NCBI GenBank assembly: GCA_902478645.1
Contig: CABSLV010000018.1
Location: 1 to 43,470, forward strand
Direction: 5' to 3'
From: an uncultured Flavobacteriales bacterium
Lineage (GTDB): Bacteria > Bacteroidota > Bacteroidia > Flavobacteriales > UBA1820
Length of the DNA: 43,470 bases
Part shown: positions 1 through 8,559 of the stretch, piece by piece
Position numbering within the stretch: the stretch's first letter is position 1
Layout: each line of letters opens with the position of its first letter
Made by a program: the position numbers and the translations under genes
The notes under the pieces: model-generated
Told to the model about the DNA's origin: nothing
Databases searched by the model: none
Seen by the model: only the letters and a program-made list of their open reading frames with translations

Positions 1-27
1 CTGCCGAGGCGCATCCTGTTTGATTAA
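1..27 (+). CDS. possible 3' tail of the gene upstream of recQ
   Basis: Frame 1 is open for eight codons (LPRRILFD) and ends in TAA at 25-27, 27 bases before the recQ start. This would fit the last codons of an upstream gene in the same direction. Eight codons cannot be identified, and an open frame this short can occur by chance. Confidence 0.25.
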   Translation: MPRRILFD

Positions 28-54
28 GAAACAACCATTTTCATCATAGCCGTC

Positions 55-2238
55 GTGAGAAATTTTAGCCTCGAATCGGAACTAAAAAAGTACTTCGGTT
101 TTGACACCTTCAAAGGTAAGCAGAAGCAGATTATCGAGAGCCTGATGGCCGGTAACAATACTTTTGTCATCATGCCTACCGGAGGAGGAAAATCCCTGAC
201 GTACCAACTGCCGGCTCTGCTAATGCCCGGCACGGCCATCGTCATCTCCCCGCTGATCGCCCTGATGAAAAACCAGGTGGATGCCATGCGAGGCATTTCC
301 ACCGAGGCGGCCGTAGCCCATGTGCTGAATTCCTCGCTCACCAAAGGCGAAGTCGAACAAGTCAAGGCCGACATCCGGGCCGGTATCACCAAACTGCTCT
401 ACGTAGCCCCCGAATCGCTCACCAAAGACGAATACACCGACTTCCTGCGCACGGTACCCATTTCCTTCTGCGCCATCGACGAGGCGCATTGCATCTCCGA
501 GTGGGGACACGACTTCCGCCCCGAGTACCGCAACATCCGCTCCATCCTGGACAAGATCGCCCCGATGCCGGTGATTGCCCTCACGGCCACCGCTACGCCC
601 AAAGTCCAGGAGGACATCCAGAAAAACCTTGGGATGACCGACGCCAAGGTATTCAAGTCGTCCTTCAACCGCCCGAATCTCTTTTACGAAGTACGTCCCA
701 AGGTGGACGTGGAGAAAGAGATCATCCGCTTTATCAAAGCGCGCCCGCACCAGTCGGGCATCATCTACTGCCTCTCGCGCAAAAAGGTGGAGGAACTCTC
801 CGAACTGCTGCGCGTGAACGGCATTTCCTCCGCCCCGTACCATGCCGGTCTGGACGCCAAAACCCGCGCCCGAAACCAGGATGCCTTCCTGATGGAGGAA
901 GTGGACGTGATCGTGGCCACCATCGCTTTCGGCATGGGCATTGACAAACCGGACGTGCGCTTTGTCATCCACCACGACATTCCCAAGAGTCTGGAGAGCT
1001 ACTACCAGGAAACCGGCCGTGCAGGCCGCGACGGCGGGGAGGGATACTGCCTGGCCTTTTACAGTTACAAGGACATCGAAAAAATGGAGAAGTTCCTGGT
1101 GGGAAAACCCCTCTCGGAACAGGAGATCGGTGCCGCCCTGCTGCAGGACGTGGTAGCCTACGCCGAAACATCCCTCTCGCGCCGCAAATACCTCCTGCAC
1201 TACTTCGGCGAGGAATTCGACGAAACAAACGGGGAAGGCGCCGGCATGGACGACAACAGCCGCCACCCCAAACCCAAGATCGAAGCCGGAGAACAGCTCC
1301 GCACCCTGATCCGCGTAGTGAAGGACACCTCGCAGACCTTCCGTCCCAAGGAGATCACCAATATCCTCGTGGGAAGGGTCAGCTCGGCCATCAAAGGCCT
1401 GAAGGTGGACAAGAAACCGTTTTTCGGCATCGGGAAAGACCGCGAAGACCGTTTTTGGATGGCACTGCTGCGGCAAGGACTGGTGGGAGGCTACCTGCGC
1501 AAGGAGATCGAACAATACGGCGTGTTGAAGGTCACCCCCAAGGGTGAGGACTTCCTTCGCTCAAGCGAAGGGTTCCTGATGACCGAGGACCACAATTACG
1601 ACGCATTGGAACAGGAATACACCGCCGTCAACCGCAAGAGCGGCGTTACGGACGAAGTCCTGCTCTCGGCCCTGCGGGATTTGCGCCGCAGCGAGGCCAA
1701 ACGGCTGGGGATACCACCCTTTGCCCTGTTCCAGGATGCTTCCCTCGAAGACATGGCCCTGCGCTACCCCATTACCCTCGAGGAGATGAAAACCATCTTC
1801 GGGGTCGGGGAAGGCAAAGCGCGCAAATACGGGCAGAAGTTCGCCGACTTCATCGCCAAATACGTCGAGCAGAACGACATCGTCCGTCCGGACGACCTGG
1901 TGGTCCGCTCGGTGGTAAACAAATCGGGACTGAAAGTGTACATCATCCAGAGTACCGACCGCAAGATTCCCTTGGAGGACATCGCCCGGGCCAAGGGTCT
2001 GGAAATGGACGAACTGATCTCCGAGATAGAAGCCATCGTCTACTCCGGCACGCGCATCAACATCGACTACCAGATCGACGAGATGCTCGACCCCGAACAA
2101 CAGGAAGAGATCGAGGATTATTTCATGAATGCCGAAAAGGATGCCATCCGCGATGCGATGGCAGCCTTCGGCGGAGACTACGAAGAAGACGAACTGCGTC
2201 TGATGCGCATCAAGTTCATCAGCGAAGTGGCCAACTAA
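55..2238 (+). CDS. recQ: ATP-dependent DNA helicase RecQ
   Basis: A 727-residue superfamily 2, 3'-5' DNA helicase acting in recombination and replication-fork repair. Visible parts are the Walker A motif PTGGGKS (41-47), the DEAH box (142-145) followed by CISEWGHDFRPEY, the conserved AFGMGIDKP segment (291-299), motif VI QETGRAGRDGG (318-328), the winged-helix RQC region, and an HRDC domain at about 530-607. An acidic C-terminal extension follows. The start is GTG at 55; the frame is open back to a stop at 25-27 with no ATG, so GTG is the only ordinary start. Oddity: the stretch that usually holds the zinc cysteines after the ATPase core (about 375-402, SRRKYLLHYFGEEFDE then TNGEGAGMDDN) has no cysteine at all. 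I believe this form is common in Bacteroidota. The next gene starts 30 bases downstream. Confidence 0.95.
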   Translation: MRNFSLESELKKYFGFDTFKGKQKQIIESLMAGNNTFVIMPTGGGKSLTYQLPALLMPGTAIVISPLIALMKNQVDAMRGISTEAAVAHVLNSSLTKGEVEQVKADIRAGITKLLYVAPESLTKDEYTDFLRTVPISFCAIDEAHCISEWGHDFRPEYRNIRSILDKIAPMPVIALTATATPKVQEDIQKNLGMTDAKVFKSSFNRPNLFYEVRPKVDVEKEIIRFIKARPHQSGIIYCLSRKKVEELSELLRVNGISSAPYHAGLDAKTRARNQDAFLMEEVDVIVATIAFGMGIDKPDVRFVIHHDIPKSLESYYQETGRAGRDGGEGYCLAFYSYKDIEKMEKFLVGKPLSEQEIGAALLQDVVAYAETSLSRRKYLLHYFGEEFDETNGEGAGMDDNSRHPKPKIEAGEQLRTLIRVVKDTSQTFRPKEITNILVGRVSSAIKGLKVDKKPFFGIGKDREDRFWMALLRQGLVGGYLRKEIEQYGVLKVTPKGEDFLRSSEGFLMTEDHNYDALEQEYTAVNRKSGVTDEVLLSALRDLRRSEAKRLGIPPFALFQDASLEDMALRYPITLEEMKTIFGVGEGKARKYGQKFADFIAKYVEQNDIVRPDDLVVRSVVNKSGLKVYIIQSTDRKIPLEDIARAKGLEMDELISEIEAIVYSGTRINIDYQIDEMLDPEQQEEIEDYFMNAEKDAIRDAMAAFGGDYEEDELRLMRIKFISEVAN

Positions 2239-2268
2239 CCCGGGCTTTTGCCCAAACATTCCCTATCC

Positions 2269-2820
2269 ATGAAAATATATACCAAAACAGGCGACAAAGG
2301 CACCACCTCCCTGGTAGGCGGCTCCCGGGTAGCCAAGGACGACCCCCGGCTGGAAGCCTACGGCACGGTAGACGAACTGAACAGTTTCATCGGACTGCTT
2401 TCCGACACCCACGGGGTGAGCGATCCCTTGAAAACGGAACTCAAGCACATCCAGAACACCTTGTTCAACCTGGGCAGCCAACTGGCCAGCCTGCCGGAGG
2501 ACATCGAGAAATACCGCATCCCCGTCGTTACCCAGGCGGACATCGAGGCGCTGGAGACTTCCATCGACCGGATGCAGGAATCGCTCGTTCCCTTGAAAAA
2601 ATTCATCCTGCCGGGAGGCCACCCGAGCGTATCCCTGGCGCACGTAGCCCGCAGCGTATGCCGCCGCGCCGAACGCCGCACCGTTACCCTCTGCCATGCG
2701 GAAAACGAAGCGGGCTTGGATACCGCCTTGCGCTACCTCAACCGCCTGTCGGACTACCTGTTCGTGGCGGCTCGCTTCCTTGCCCACGAGCAGGGCATCC
2801 CCGAACGCTTTTGGGAATAA
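2269..2820 (+). CDS. cob(I)yrinic acid a,c-diamide / cob(I)alamin adenosyltransferase, PduO type
   Basis: This 183-residue enzyme transfers the adenosyl group of ATP to reduced corrinoid, making adenosylcobalamin for B12-dependent mutases. Family signatures are the N-terminal ATP-binding KIYTKTGDKGTTSLVGG (2-18), AYGTVDELNSFIGL (about 33-46), the RRAERRTV helix and the C-terminal LNRLSDYLFVAAR. The ATG at 2269 is chosen because KIYTKTGDKGTT is the usual PduO N-terminus; an in-frame TTG at 2248 would add only seven unlike residues. It lies 30 bases after recQ and could be co-transcribed with it, although no functional link is evident. No other cobalamin genes are in the window. A long perfect hairpin follows 49 bases after the stop. 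Confidence 0.93.
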   Translation: MKIYTKTGDKGTTSLVGGSRVAKDDPRLEAYGTVDELNSFIGLLSDTHGVSDPLKTELKHIQNTLFNLGSQLASLPEDIEKYRIPVVTQADIEALETSIDRMQESLVPLKKFILPGGHPSVSLAHVARSVCRRAERRTVTLCHAENEAGLDTALRYLNRLSDYLFVAARFLAHEQGIPERFWE

Positions 2821-2869
2821 CCCGGAGTTTCACCGAAGGCTTTTTCTATCGGTCGGGGCAAACTCCCTT

Positions 2870-2937
2870 CAGTCGAAGCGGGCAAGCGAAAGCCCCGGGC
2901 GTTTACGCCCGGGGCTTTCGCTTGCCCGCTTCGACTG
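2870..2937. terminator. 32-bp perfect hairpin between convergent genes
   Basis: Arms 2870-2901 and 2906-2937 are exact reverse complements (32 bp) around the loop TTTA. It sits between the stop of the adenosyltransferase (+) and the stop of the propeller lipoprotein (-), so a bidirectional terminator or transcript-end role is likely. No U-tract follows directly on either strand. The outer stem contains GCGGGCAAGCG, shared with the hairpins at 10462 and 17694. Confidence 0.75.
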
Positions 2938-2942
2938 CCGCG

Positions 2943-3971
2943 CTAAAACCGATACGTATAGATCCGGTCGAAATCCTGCCGCGGATCGATCGCAAAGATC
3001 GTCTTTCGCTTCCCATCGACACCTACCACCCAGAGGTTTTTCCGGTCGAAACGATACGCACCCAACCCGCGCCCTGTCCAATCGTACACCTCGACCACCA
3101 CATCCCGGTCCTCCCCCTGTACCAGAGCGGCCACATCCGTATGCGCATTGACCGCATAAACCCGGTCCGAGTCTGCAAAAAGCGCCACGTACGACACCCG
3201 GCTGTGGCTCGGATCGGGATCGAAACTCTCCCGCTCGGGAGCCGGCTCGTCGCCCAAAGAAGCGACCTGACGAAAACGCCCGTCCTTTATCTCGTACAGC
3301 GCCAAAGTCTGTGTCTCTTGGTAAGCAATAGCCAAACGCGACCCGCTCGCAGCCACCCAAGCCGTATTGCGACCCATGTTTTCCCGACCGTCAAACGGAA
3401 GGGTATATTCATAAAAATCGGTCAGCGAATCCAGCACCTCGCCGCTGCGCAGATCGACCAAACGCAAAACATGCCGCTTCTGCGGCGAATCCTCGATAAA
3501 GGCCCCGACCAGCAAACTGTCCTCCACCACCACGCAAGCCATCTGGTAATTCGGATCAAAGCCCCAGTCGCGGAACGTCCCCACTTTTACCAGTTCCGTA
3601 TCCAGAGCCCGGTACAGTTCCACCGTCCGTTGCCCGCCCCGATACGTCCGTACGGAAAAAACATCTTCTCCTCCGGTAGGCATTGCGATCGGACTGAGAA
3701 ATTCATCCGGCCCCTCCCCGCGGCATCCCTGCGCATACCGAAAGTCGAAATCCGGCAATCCGTACACATAAAACACCGTATCCTCCAAAGTCTGCACCAC
3801 CATCCGATCGCCCAAGGGAAAAAACTTATGCGGACGGAATATCTCGTGGACCCCAAGGCTGTCCGCCGTCAGGACCTCCGGCGCCGGGAGCGCTCCGGCA
3901 TCTTTCTCACCCCCGCCGCAAGCGCACAATCCCAGCACGCCCAGCAGCAAGAAAGTCGCATTCGGTTTCAT
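2943..3971 (-). CDS. BF3164-like six-bladed beta-propeller lipoprotein, third copy of a tandem set
   Basis: A 342-residue predicted lipoprotein. The signal peptide MKPNATFLLLGVLGLCAC ends in a lipobox with the lipidated Cys at 18, followed by GGGEK. The body resembles the TolB-like/BF3164 propeller proteins of Bacteroidales, with the motif DTVFYVYGLPDFDF then GxGPDEF and repeated short beta segments. The start at 3971 is chosen over an upstream ATG at 3998 because it puts the signal peptide at the N-terminus, as in the paralogue at 5153-6220. It is the most diverged of the three copies: the N-terminus, the YGLPDF block and the C-terminal KTIFAID..DF..IYTY tail are conserved and the middle is not. 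It lies 40 bases downstream of the second copy, probably in one transcript. Ligand and role are unknown. Confidence 0.85.
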   Translation of the reverse strand: MKPNATFLLLGVLGLCACGGGEKDAGALPAPEVLTADSLGVHEIFRPHKFFPLGDRMVVQTLEDTVFYVYGLPDFDFRYAQGCRGEGPDEFLSPIAMPTGGEDVFSVRTYRGGQRTVELYRALDTELVKVGTFRDWGFDPNYQMACVVVEDSLLVGAFIEDSPQKRHVLRLVDLRSGEVLDSLTDFYEYTLPFDGRENMGRNTAWVAASGSRLAIAYQETQTLALYEIKDGRFRQVASLGDEPAPERESFDPDPSHSRVSYVALFADSDRVYAVNAHTDVAALVQGEDRDVVVEVYDWTGRGLGAYRFDRKNLWVVGVDGKRKTIFAIDPRQDFDRIYTYRF

Positions 3972-4011
3972 ACTTGCGTATTTATTGACAAATTCCACAA
4001 GGGAATTCCCT
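3972..4011 (-). repeat. 40-base spacer repeat, copy 2
   Basis: The spacer between lipoprotein copies 2 and 3. It matches the spacer at 5113-5152 at 35 of 40 positions and is the same length, showing that the duplicated unit included the intergenic DNA. It carries the translation start region of copy 3. Confidence 0.9.
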
Positions 4012-5112
4012 CTAAAAGTCGTACGAGAAGGTATATACGTACTCGAAGTCTTTTTCCGGATTTATCGCATAGATCGTCTTGCGCGACTCACTCACGGCAA
4101 AAGGCAGCTGATAGAAACCATCGTAAAACGGCATGCGCAACCGAGCGAGCAGACGCCCATCCCAGGAATACACCCGAAACATCTTCTCCGGGGCAGTATT
4201 GTCGTTTTTCGCTTTCTCCTGTTCGAGGGGGCGTCCATCCTTGTCCAGGATAAAGACATAGTCCCGGCACGCATACCCGCCTTCCCCGTAATAAAAGCGG
4301 ATGTTCTCCAGGCTCGGCGTCTTCCACCGATCCCCGCCCGGAGGGTTTTCAGTATCCACCTTCAGGTAGTTTTTCACCGATTCCGGAAGCTCCGCATTGC
4401 CGACTTCCGCCACCAGTTCGATCTTTCCCTGGGGGGATACCCGGTAAAATTCGATCCGGTCCATCAACTGATACGACACCACGAAATGTTCCCCATATCC
4501 CTGCAAAGAATACCGGTTGAGCATCGTCGAAAGCGTGTACCCGATCCGGGTCGACTTTATGTAAGTCTTCAACCCGGGCAGACTGTCCGTTATCTTGCCC
4601 GAGCGCCCATTGTAGGCATACACCCCTAACTCCTTCGTATTCCAATCATGCTTTTCGAGCATCACAATGCTGTCGTTGACCACCGAGAGGACCTCGCACG
4701 GACGCATGTTCACCCGATATTCCCACTTCTTTTCAAAACCCTTGCGCGTCAGTTCGAACAGCCGCACGGTGCGTCCATAAATATCGTAGTAAGCAAACTC
4801 ACTCCGGGAAGGACAGCTGACCATCGACCCCATCAGGAAATCGTCAGGGCCTTGCCCGCGGACACCCTGCTTGTAAAGAAACCGGAAATCCGGCAACCCG
4901 TACGCATAGAACACCGTATCGGTCTTCTGGGACAGGATCAGCGCCACGTCGCCCTTGACCGCTATCTGCTGCGGAGCGAGGATCTGCTCCACCGCGATCG
5001 AATCGGCCTGGAGCGTTATCGGTTCGGGAAGTTCTCCGGAGGCATTGCCTTCCCCGCCGCAGGCGTACAATCCCAGCACGCCCAGCAGCAAAAAAGTCGC
5101 ATTTGGTTTCAT
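4012..5112 (-). CDS. BF3164-like six-bladed beta-propeller lipoprotein, second copy
   Basis: A 366-residue predicted lipoprotein with signal peptide MKPNATFLLLGVLGLYAC and lipidated Cys 18. The start at 5112 is used because the longer open frame (to 5187) only adds residues encoded by the spacer and the 3' end of copy 1. Residues 1-92 match the copy at 5153-6220 at 85 of 92 positions, including the block DTVFYAYGLPDFRFLYKQGV then GxGPDDF. The middle (about 93-335) is strongly diverged, and the last residues DFEYVYTFSYDF are again identical. This mosaic pattern suggests recent duplication with gene conversion at the ends, or diversifying selection in the centre. Such lipoproteins are normally anchored in the outer or periplasmic membrane leaflet. 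No SusC/SusD pair is nearby and no substrate can be assigned. Confidence 0.87.
   Translation of the reverse strand: MKPNATFLLLGVLGLYACGGEGNASGELPEPITLQADSIAVEQILAPQQIAVKGDVALILSQKTDTVFYAYGLPDFRFLYKQGVRGQGPDDFLMGSMVSCPSRSEFAYYDIYGRTVRLFELTRKGFEKKWEYRVNMRPCEVLSVVNDSIVMLEKHDWNTKELGVYAYNGRSGKITDSLPGLKTYIKSTRIGYTLSTMLNRYSLQGYGEHFVVSYQLMDRIEFYRVSPQGKIELVAEVGNAELPESVKNYLKVDTENPPGGDRWKTPSLENIRFYYGEGGYACRDYVFILDKDGRPLEQEKAKNDNTAPEKMFRVYSWDGRLLARLRMPFYDGFYQLPFAVSESRKTIYAINPEKDFEYVYTFSYDF
4837..5112 (-). repeat. near-identical 5' segment of lipoprotein copy 2
   Basis: The first 92 codons of copy 2, nearly identical in DNA as well as protein to 5945-6220. The protein differs at 7 of 92 positions, and similarity stops abruptly after GPDDF. 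Confidence 0.85.
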
Positions 5113-5152
5113 ACTTGCATGTCTATTGATAAATTCCACAAGGGCATTCCCT
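5113..5152 (-). repeat. 40-base spacer repeat, copy 1
   Basis: The spacer between lipoprotein copies 1 and 2, 35 of 40 positions identical to 3972-4011. It contains no promoter box that I can recognise, which favours read-through from copy 1. Confidence 0.9.
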
Positions 5153-6220
5153 CTAAAAGTCGTACGAGAAGGTATACACATACTCAAAATCTTTCTCGCT
5201 GTCTATCAGATAGATCTTCCGATACTTTTCGCTCACGGCAAAGGGTCCTTCCGCCGGCAGCTGCAAACGGGCTACCAACTTGCCCTCCCACGTATAGACA
5301 TCGAGCGGAAGGCCGAGCGTCCCGTCTTTTTCCTGTTGCTGCCATTGCAAGGGGGTTCGACCGGAGAAGTTGCGAATAAACAGGTGATCCTTCGTTGCAT
5401 AAGCGACAAAAAGGTAGTACATCGGAGTATTTTCAAAATTCTGCATCTTGTCAAAAGACTTCTGCTGCTCGGCGTATTTTTTCAGCGTCTCCGACAAATG
5501 CTCTTCCGTCCCCACCGCCTGCTCGAACACTGCTTTCCCTTGGGGGGTGATCTGGTAAAACTCCATCCTGTCCATCAGGGAATACGCCAACACGAGGTGG
5601 GAACCATACCCTACACACAGATAATCGTTCACCAACGAACTGATGTTCGTCCCCAGGCGAATGGTACCCTTGTACGTCTGCAGCGGGATGCTGTCCGTAC
5701 GCTCTCCGGTGGAGAGATTGTACACATACAGCCGAGGCTGGAGCGAAGCCTGCCCCCAGAAATTTTCCGCAACCACCGCGATCGAATCATTGACCATCAT
5801 ACGGATCCCGCTTTTTCCAGAGCGAAGCGTTTTGTGTTCGGAAAATCCCTCCCGGTCTATCCGATAGAGGCCTACCTCATTTTTCATGATCTGACTGACC
5901 GCAAAAATGCTGTCGGAAGGATAGGGACATATCGTCGGATAGGAGAAATCGTCCGGACCCTCCCCGAGAACGCCCTGCTTGTAAAGAAACCGGAAATCCG
6001 GCAACCCGTATGCATAGAACACCGTATCGGTCTTCTGGGACAGGATCAGCGCCACGTCGCCCCTGACCGCTATCTGCCCCGGAGCGAGGATCTGCTCCAC
6101 CGCGATCGAATCGGCCTGGAGCGTTATCGGTTCGGGAAGTTCTCCGGAAGCTTTGCCTCCCCCGCCGCAGGCGTACAATCCCAGCACGCCCAGCAGCAAA
6201 AAGATCGCATTTGGTTTCAT
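5153..6220 (-). CDS. BF3164-like six-bladed beta-propeller lipoprotein, first copy
   Basis: A 355-residue predicted lipoprotein and the first gene of the leftward tandem set. The signal peptide MKPNAIFLLLGVLGLYAC has its lipidated Cys at 18, followed by GGGGK. The propeller motif DTVFYAYGLPDFRF then GEGPDDF and the C-terminal SEKDFEYVYTFSYDF tail mark the family. No upstream ATG competes with the start at 6220. The middle of the protein differs from copy 2 although the first 92 residues are nearly identical. The 146 bases between this gene and the permease gene should hold the promoter of the set, but no clear TAnnTTTG box was found. Function is unknown; family members are surface or periplasmic lipoproteins of gut Bacteroidales. 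Confidence 0.87.
   Translation of the reverse strand: MKPNAIFLLLGVLGLYACGGGGKASGELPEPITLQADSIAVEQILAPGQIAVRGDVALILSQKTDTVFYAYGLPDFRFLYKQGVLGEGPDDFSYPTICPYPSDSIFAVSQIMKNEVGLYRIDREGFSEHKTLRSGKSGIRMMVNDSIAVVAENFWGQASLQPRLYVYNLSTGERTDSIPLQTYKGTIRLGTNISSLVNDYLCVGYGSHLVLAYSLMDRMEFYQITPQGKAVFEQAVGTEEHLSETLKKYAEQQKSFDKMQNFENTPMYYLFVAYATKDHLFIRNFSGRTPLQWQQQEKDGTLGLPLDVYTWEGKLVARLQLPAEGPFAVSEKYRKIYLIDSEKDFEYVYTFSYDF
5945..6220 (-). repeat. near-identical 5' segment of lipoprotein copy 1
   Basis: The first 92 codons of copy 1; partner of 4837-5112. Confidence 0.85.
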
Positions 6221-6366
6221 AGTGGTCGTCTTTTAGTGCTTACAAGGTAAGAAAACTTCCCCTTGTTTTCCTCGATTTTCTGCCGTTTTTTTTCAGCAAA
6301 AAGGACGCACCTCAAAACTCCCCGCACCCAAACAGCCACCGCAACGGGGAAACCCCGCCGGCAGCC

Positions 6367-7659
6367 TCAGAAGAATATGTACTTCAACATGAACAGCACG
6401 GCCAGCACATACATCGTAGGGGTAAGACGCTTGAAGTGACCGCACAGCACATTGATAACAACATAACTTATCATGCCGAGCAGGATGCCATCGGAGATAG
6501 AATAGGCCAGCGGCATCATGACAACGCAGATGAAGGCCGGGATCGACTCGGAGTAATCCTCCAACGGAATGTTGCGTATGGGGCTCAACATGAACAGCCC
6601 CACGATCACCAGTACGGAAGCCGTCGCCGCCGAAGGGATTGCCAGAAACAGCGGGCAGAAGAGCAGTGCCACGAAAAAACAGCACGCCACCACGAACGAC
6701 GTCAGCCCCGAACGTCCGCCCTGTGCCACGCCAGCGGCACTCTCGACATAGGTCGTAGTGGTCGAGGTTCCGAAACAGGCTCCGGCTACGGTCGCCAGGG
6801 CATCGGACATGAACACCTGCTTGACCCGCGGAATACGGCCCTGCGAATCGAGCATGCCGGCCTTGGTACATACCCCCACCACAGATCCGATCGTATCGAA
6901 CATGTCGATAAAGAGGAACGTGAATATTACCACCATCATATCGAGCGAGAATACCTCGCTCCACTCGAACTGGCAAAATATGGGAGCGATCGAATGCGGC
7001 GTCGACATCAGGCCGTTGTAATGGGTGATACCCATCGGGATGCCGATCGCGGTGGTAAGCAGGATACCGATAAGCAGAGCACCGCGCACTTTCTTGACAA
7101 CCAGGACCGAGGTGATCGCCAGACCGATCATGGCCAGCAGCGGGGCGCCGCTCGTAATCTCACCCAACGAGACCAGCGTAGCATCGTCGCGGGAGATGAC
7201 CCCGGCATTCTGCAGGCCGATGAAAGCGATGAAAAGTCCGATCCCGGCACCGATAGCATTCTTGAGCGAAGCGGGGATGGCATTCACGATGGCCTCGCGC
7301 AGATTCGTAAGCGTAAGTATGACGAAGATGATCCCTTCGAGGAACACGGCTGTCAAGGCAAACTGCCACGAATAGCCCATGCCCATACATACCGTAAACA
7401 CGAAGAAAGCGTTGAGTCCCATTCCCGGGGCCAGTCCGAACGGCAACTTGGCCCACATCGACATGATGAGCGTACCCGTAATGGACGCCAGCACCGTAGC
7501 GGTAAACACCGCTCCGGCAGACATCCCCTCGAGCAGGCTGAACATACTGGGGTTCACCGCCAGAATGTACGACATGGTAAGGAAAGTCGTGATACCGGCC
7601 AGTATCTCCGTGCGCAGCGTAGTTACCGACGGATCGAATCCGAAAATCTTTTTCAGCAT
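6367..7659 (-). CDS. NCS2-family (AzgA/PbuG-type) purine nucleobase permease
   Basis: A 430-residue inner-membrane protein, nearly all hydrophobic helices, importing purine bases (adenine or guanine/hypoxanthine) probably with protons. Family marks are the N-terminal LRTEILAGITTFLTMSYILAVNP, the GLAPGMGLNAFF segment (about 75-86), the FIDMFDTIGS motif in the middle and TTTTYVESAAGVAQGGRSG. The length fits the family (430-450). The substrate cannot be decided from the sequence, since the adenine (AdeP-like) and guanine/hypoxanthine (GhxP/PbuG-like) groups are close. It is probably transcribed alone: the neighbouring genes are 146 and 120 bases away. A possible stem-loop lies just upstream of the start (7678-7710). 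Confidence 0.92.
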   Translation of the reverse strand: MLKKIFGFDPSVTTLRTEILAGITTFLTMSYILAVNPSMFSLLEGMSAGAVFTATVLASITGTLIMSMWAKLPFGLAPGMGLNAFFVFTVCMGMGYSWQFALTAVFLEGIIFVILTLTNLREAIVNAIPASLKNAIGAGIGLFIAFIGLQNAGVISRDDATLVSLGEITSGAPLLAMIGLAITSVLVVKKVRGALLIGILLTTAIGIPMGITHYNGLMSTPHSIAPIFCQFEWSEVFSLDMMVVIFTFLFIDMFDTIGSVVGVCTKAGMLDSQGRIPRVKQVFMSDALATVAGACFGTSTTTTYVESAAGVAQGGRSGLTSFVVACCFFVALLFCPLFLAIPSAATASVLVIVGLFMLSPIRNIPLEDYSESIPAFICVVMMPLAYSISDGILLGMISYVVINVLCGHFKRLTPTMYVLAVLFMLKYIFF

Positions 7660-7677
7660 ATTTTTACAGCCTTTTCA

Positions 7678-7710
7678 GTCGTTTCCTGGACATCCCCGGG
7701 GAAAAACGAC
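7678..7710 (-). promoter_or_regulatory. possible stem-loop in the permease leader
   Basis: On the minus strand GTCGTTT pairs with AAACGAC, and a further CC/GG pair follows after a two-base bulge. The hairpin ends 18 bases before the permease ATG. No known purine riboswitch core could be recognised, and it may be chance. Confidence 0.25.
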
Positions 7711-7779
7711 CGTCCTTTCATCTTTTTTATTCTTTTTTGTATCCACGCCCCCCTGAAAAGAAAAACGGAGGGAAGGCAC

Positions 7780-8559
7780 TTATTTTCCCTCTTTGGAGAA
7801 CTTGCTGCGCAGGCGCAGTGCCGTAATCACCCGCTTGGTGTACAACGGGAAATCCTTCTCCAGGATCCATCCCGTATAGCCCGGATCGTTCTCCAGCACC
7901 GGGGCTACCTTGCAGCCCTTGTACTTGCCGAAGGTAAAGATCTCGTCCCCATCGGCGTCGTAACCGATAAACCCGGCAAAATCCGCCGTACGGCGCTGGG
8001 CGGAATATTCCGAAAGAGCATGCACATCGTTGGGCAGGTCGGGATAGCGGTCGAGCTGCGACTTGAGCACCTCGTAGGTAGCCAAGGTGTCGGCCTGGGC
8101 TCCGTGCGCCCCTTCGAGTTCCGCCCCGCAATAAAACTTGTAGGCCGCCGAAAGGGTGCGCGGCTCTTTCTTGTAAAAGATGGCCTGTACGTCCACCGCC
8201 ACCCGGTTTCCCATATCGAAATCGATCCCCGCGCGCAAGAGTTCCTCGGCCAGCATCGGGATGTCGAAACGGTTGGAATTGTACCCTGCCAGGTCCGAGT
8301 CGCGTATCATCTCATAGACCACAGGAGCGATCTGTTCAAAACGCGGGGCATCCTTCACCTTTTCGTCGGTAATGCCGTGGATGTCGGAAACAGCCTTGGG
8401 AATGGGCCGGCCGGGATTGACCAGCCAGGTCCTCACCTGGCGGCTCGAATCGGGCGAAACCTTGCACACCGATATTTCCACGATTCGATCCCGTGCAATG
8501 TCGATACCCGTGGTCTCCAGATCGAAAAAGCACAACGGGCGATTCAGTTTGAGTTCCAT
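7780..8559 (-). CDS. DnaQ-like DEDDh 3'-5' exonuclease
   Basis: A 259-residue exonuclease of the DnaQ/RNase T fold. All five catalytic residues are visible: D13 and E15 in FFDLETTG, D99 in NSNRFDIPML, and H152 and D157 in HGAQADTLAT. A C-terminal extension (about 180-259) contains FTFGKYKG and DPGYTGWILEKDFP, a small domain seen in Bacteroidota exonucleases annotated as polymerase III epsilon-like. This family member is a free-standing exonuclease; whether it proofreads for the replicative polymerase or acts in repair cannot be told. It lies 119 bases downstream of fhs and may be expressed from its own promoter. Confidence 0.88.
   Translation of the reverse strand: MELKLNRPLCFFDLETTGIDIARDRIVEISVCKVSPDSSRQVRTWLVNPGRPIPKAVSDIHGITDEKVKDAPRFEQIAPVVYEMIRDSDLAGYNSNRFDIPMLAEELLRAGIDFDMGNRVAVDVQAIFYKKEPRTLSAAYKFYCGAELEGAHGAQADTLATYEVLKSQLDRYPDLPNDVHALSEYSAQRRTADFAGFIGYDADGDEIFTFGKYKGCKVAPVLENDPGYTGWILEKDFPLYTKRVITALRLRSKFSKEGK

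Noticed and set aside
220..1515. 431-codon open frame on the minus strand
   Set aside because: It is a shadow of recQ in the opposite strand without any recognisable motif.
2943..6220. the three lipoprotein frames as fragments of one broken gene
   Set aside because: Each has its own signal peptide, lipobox, full propeller-like length and stop, and the spacers are duplicated too.
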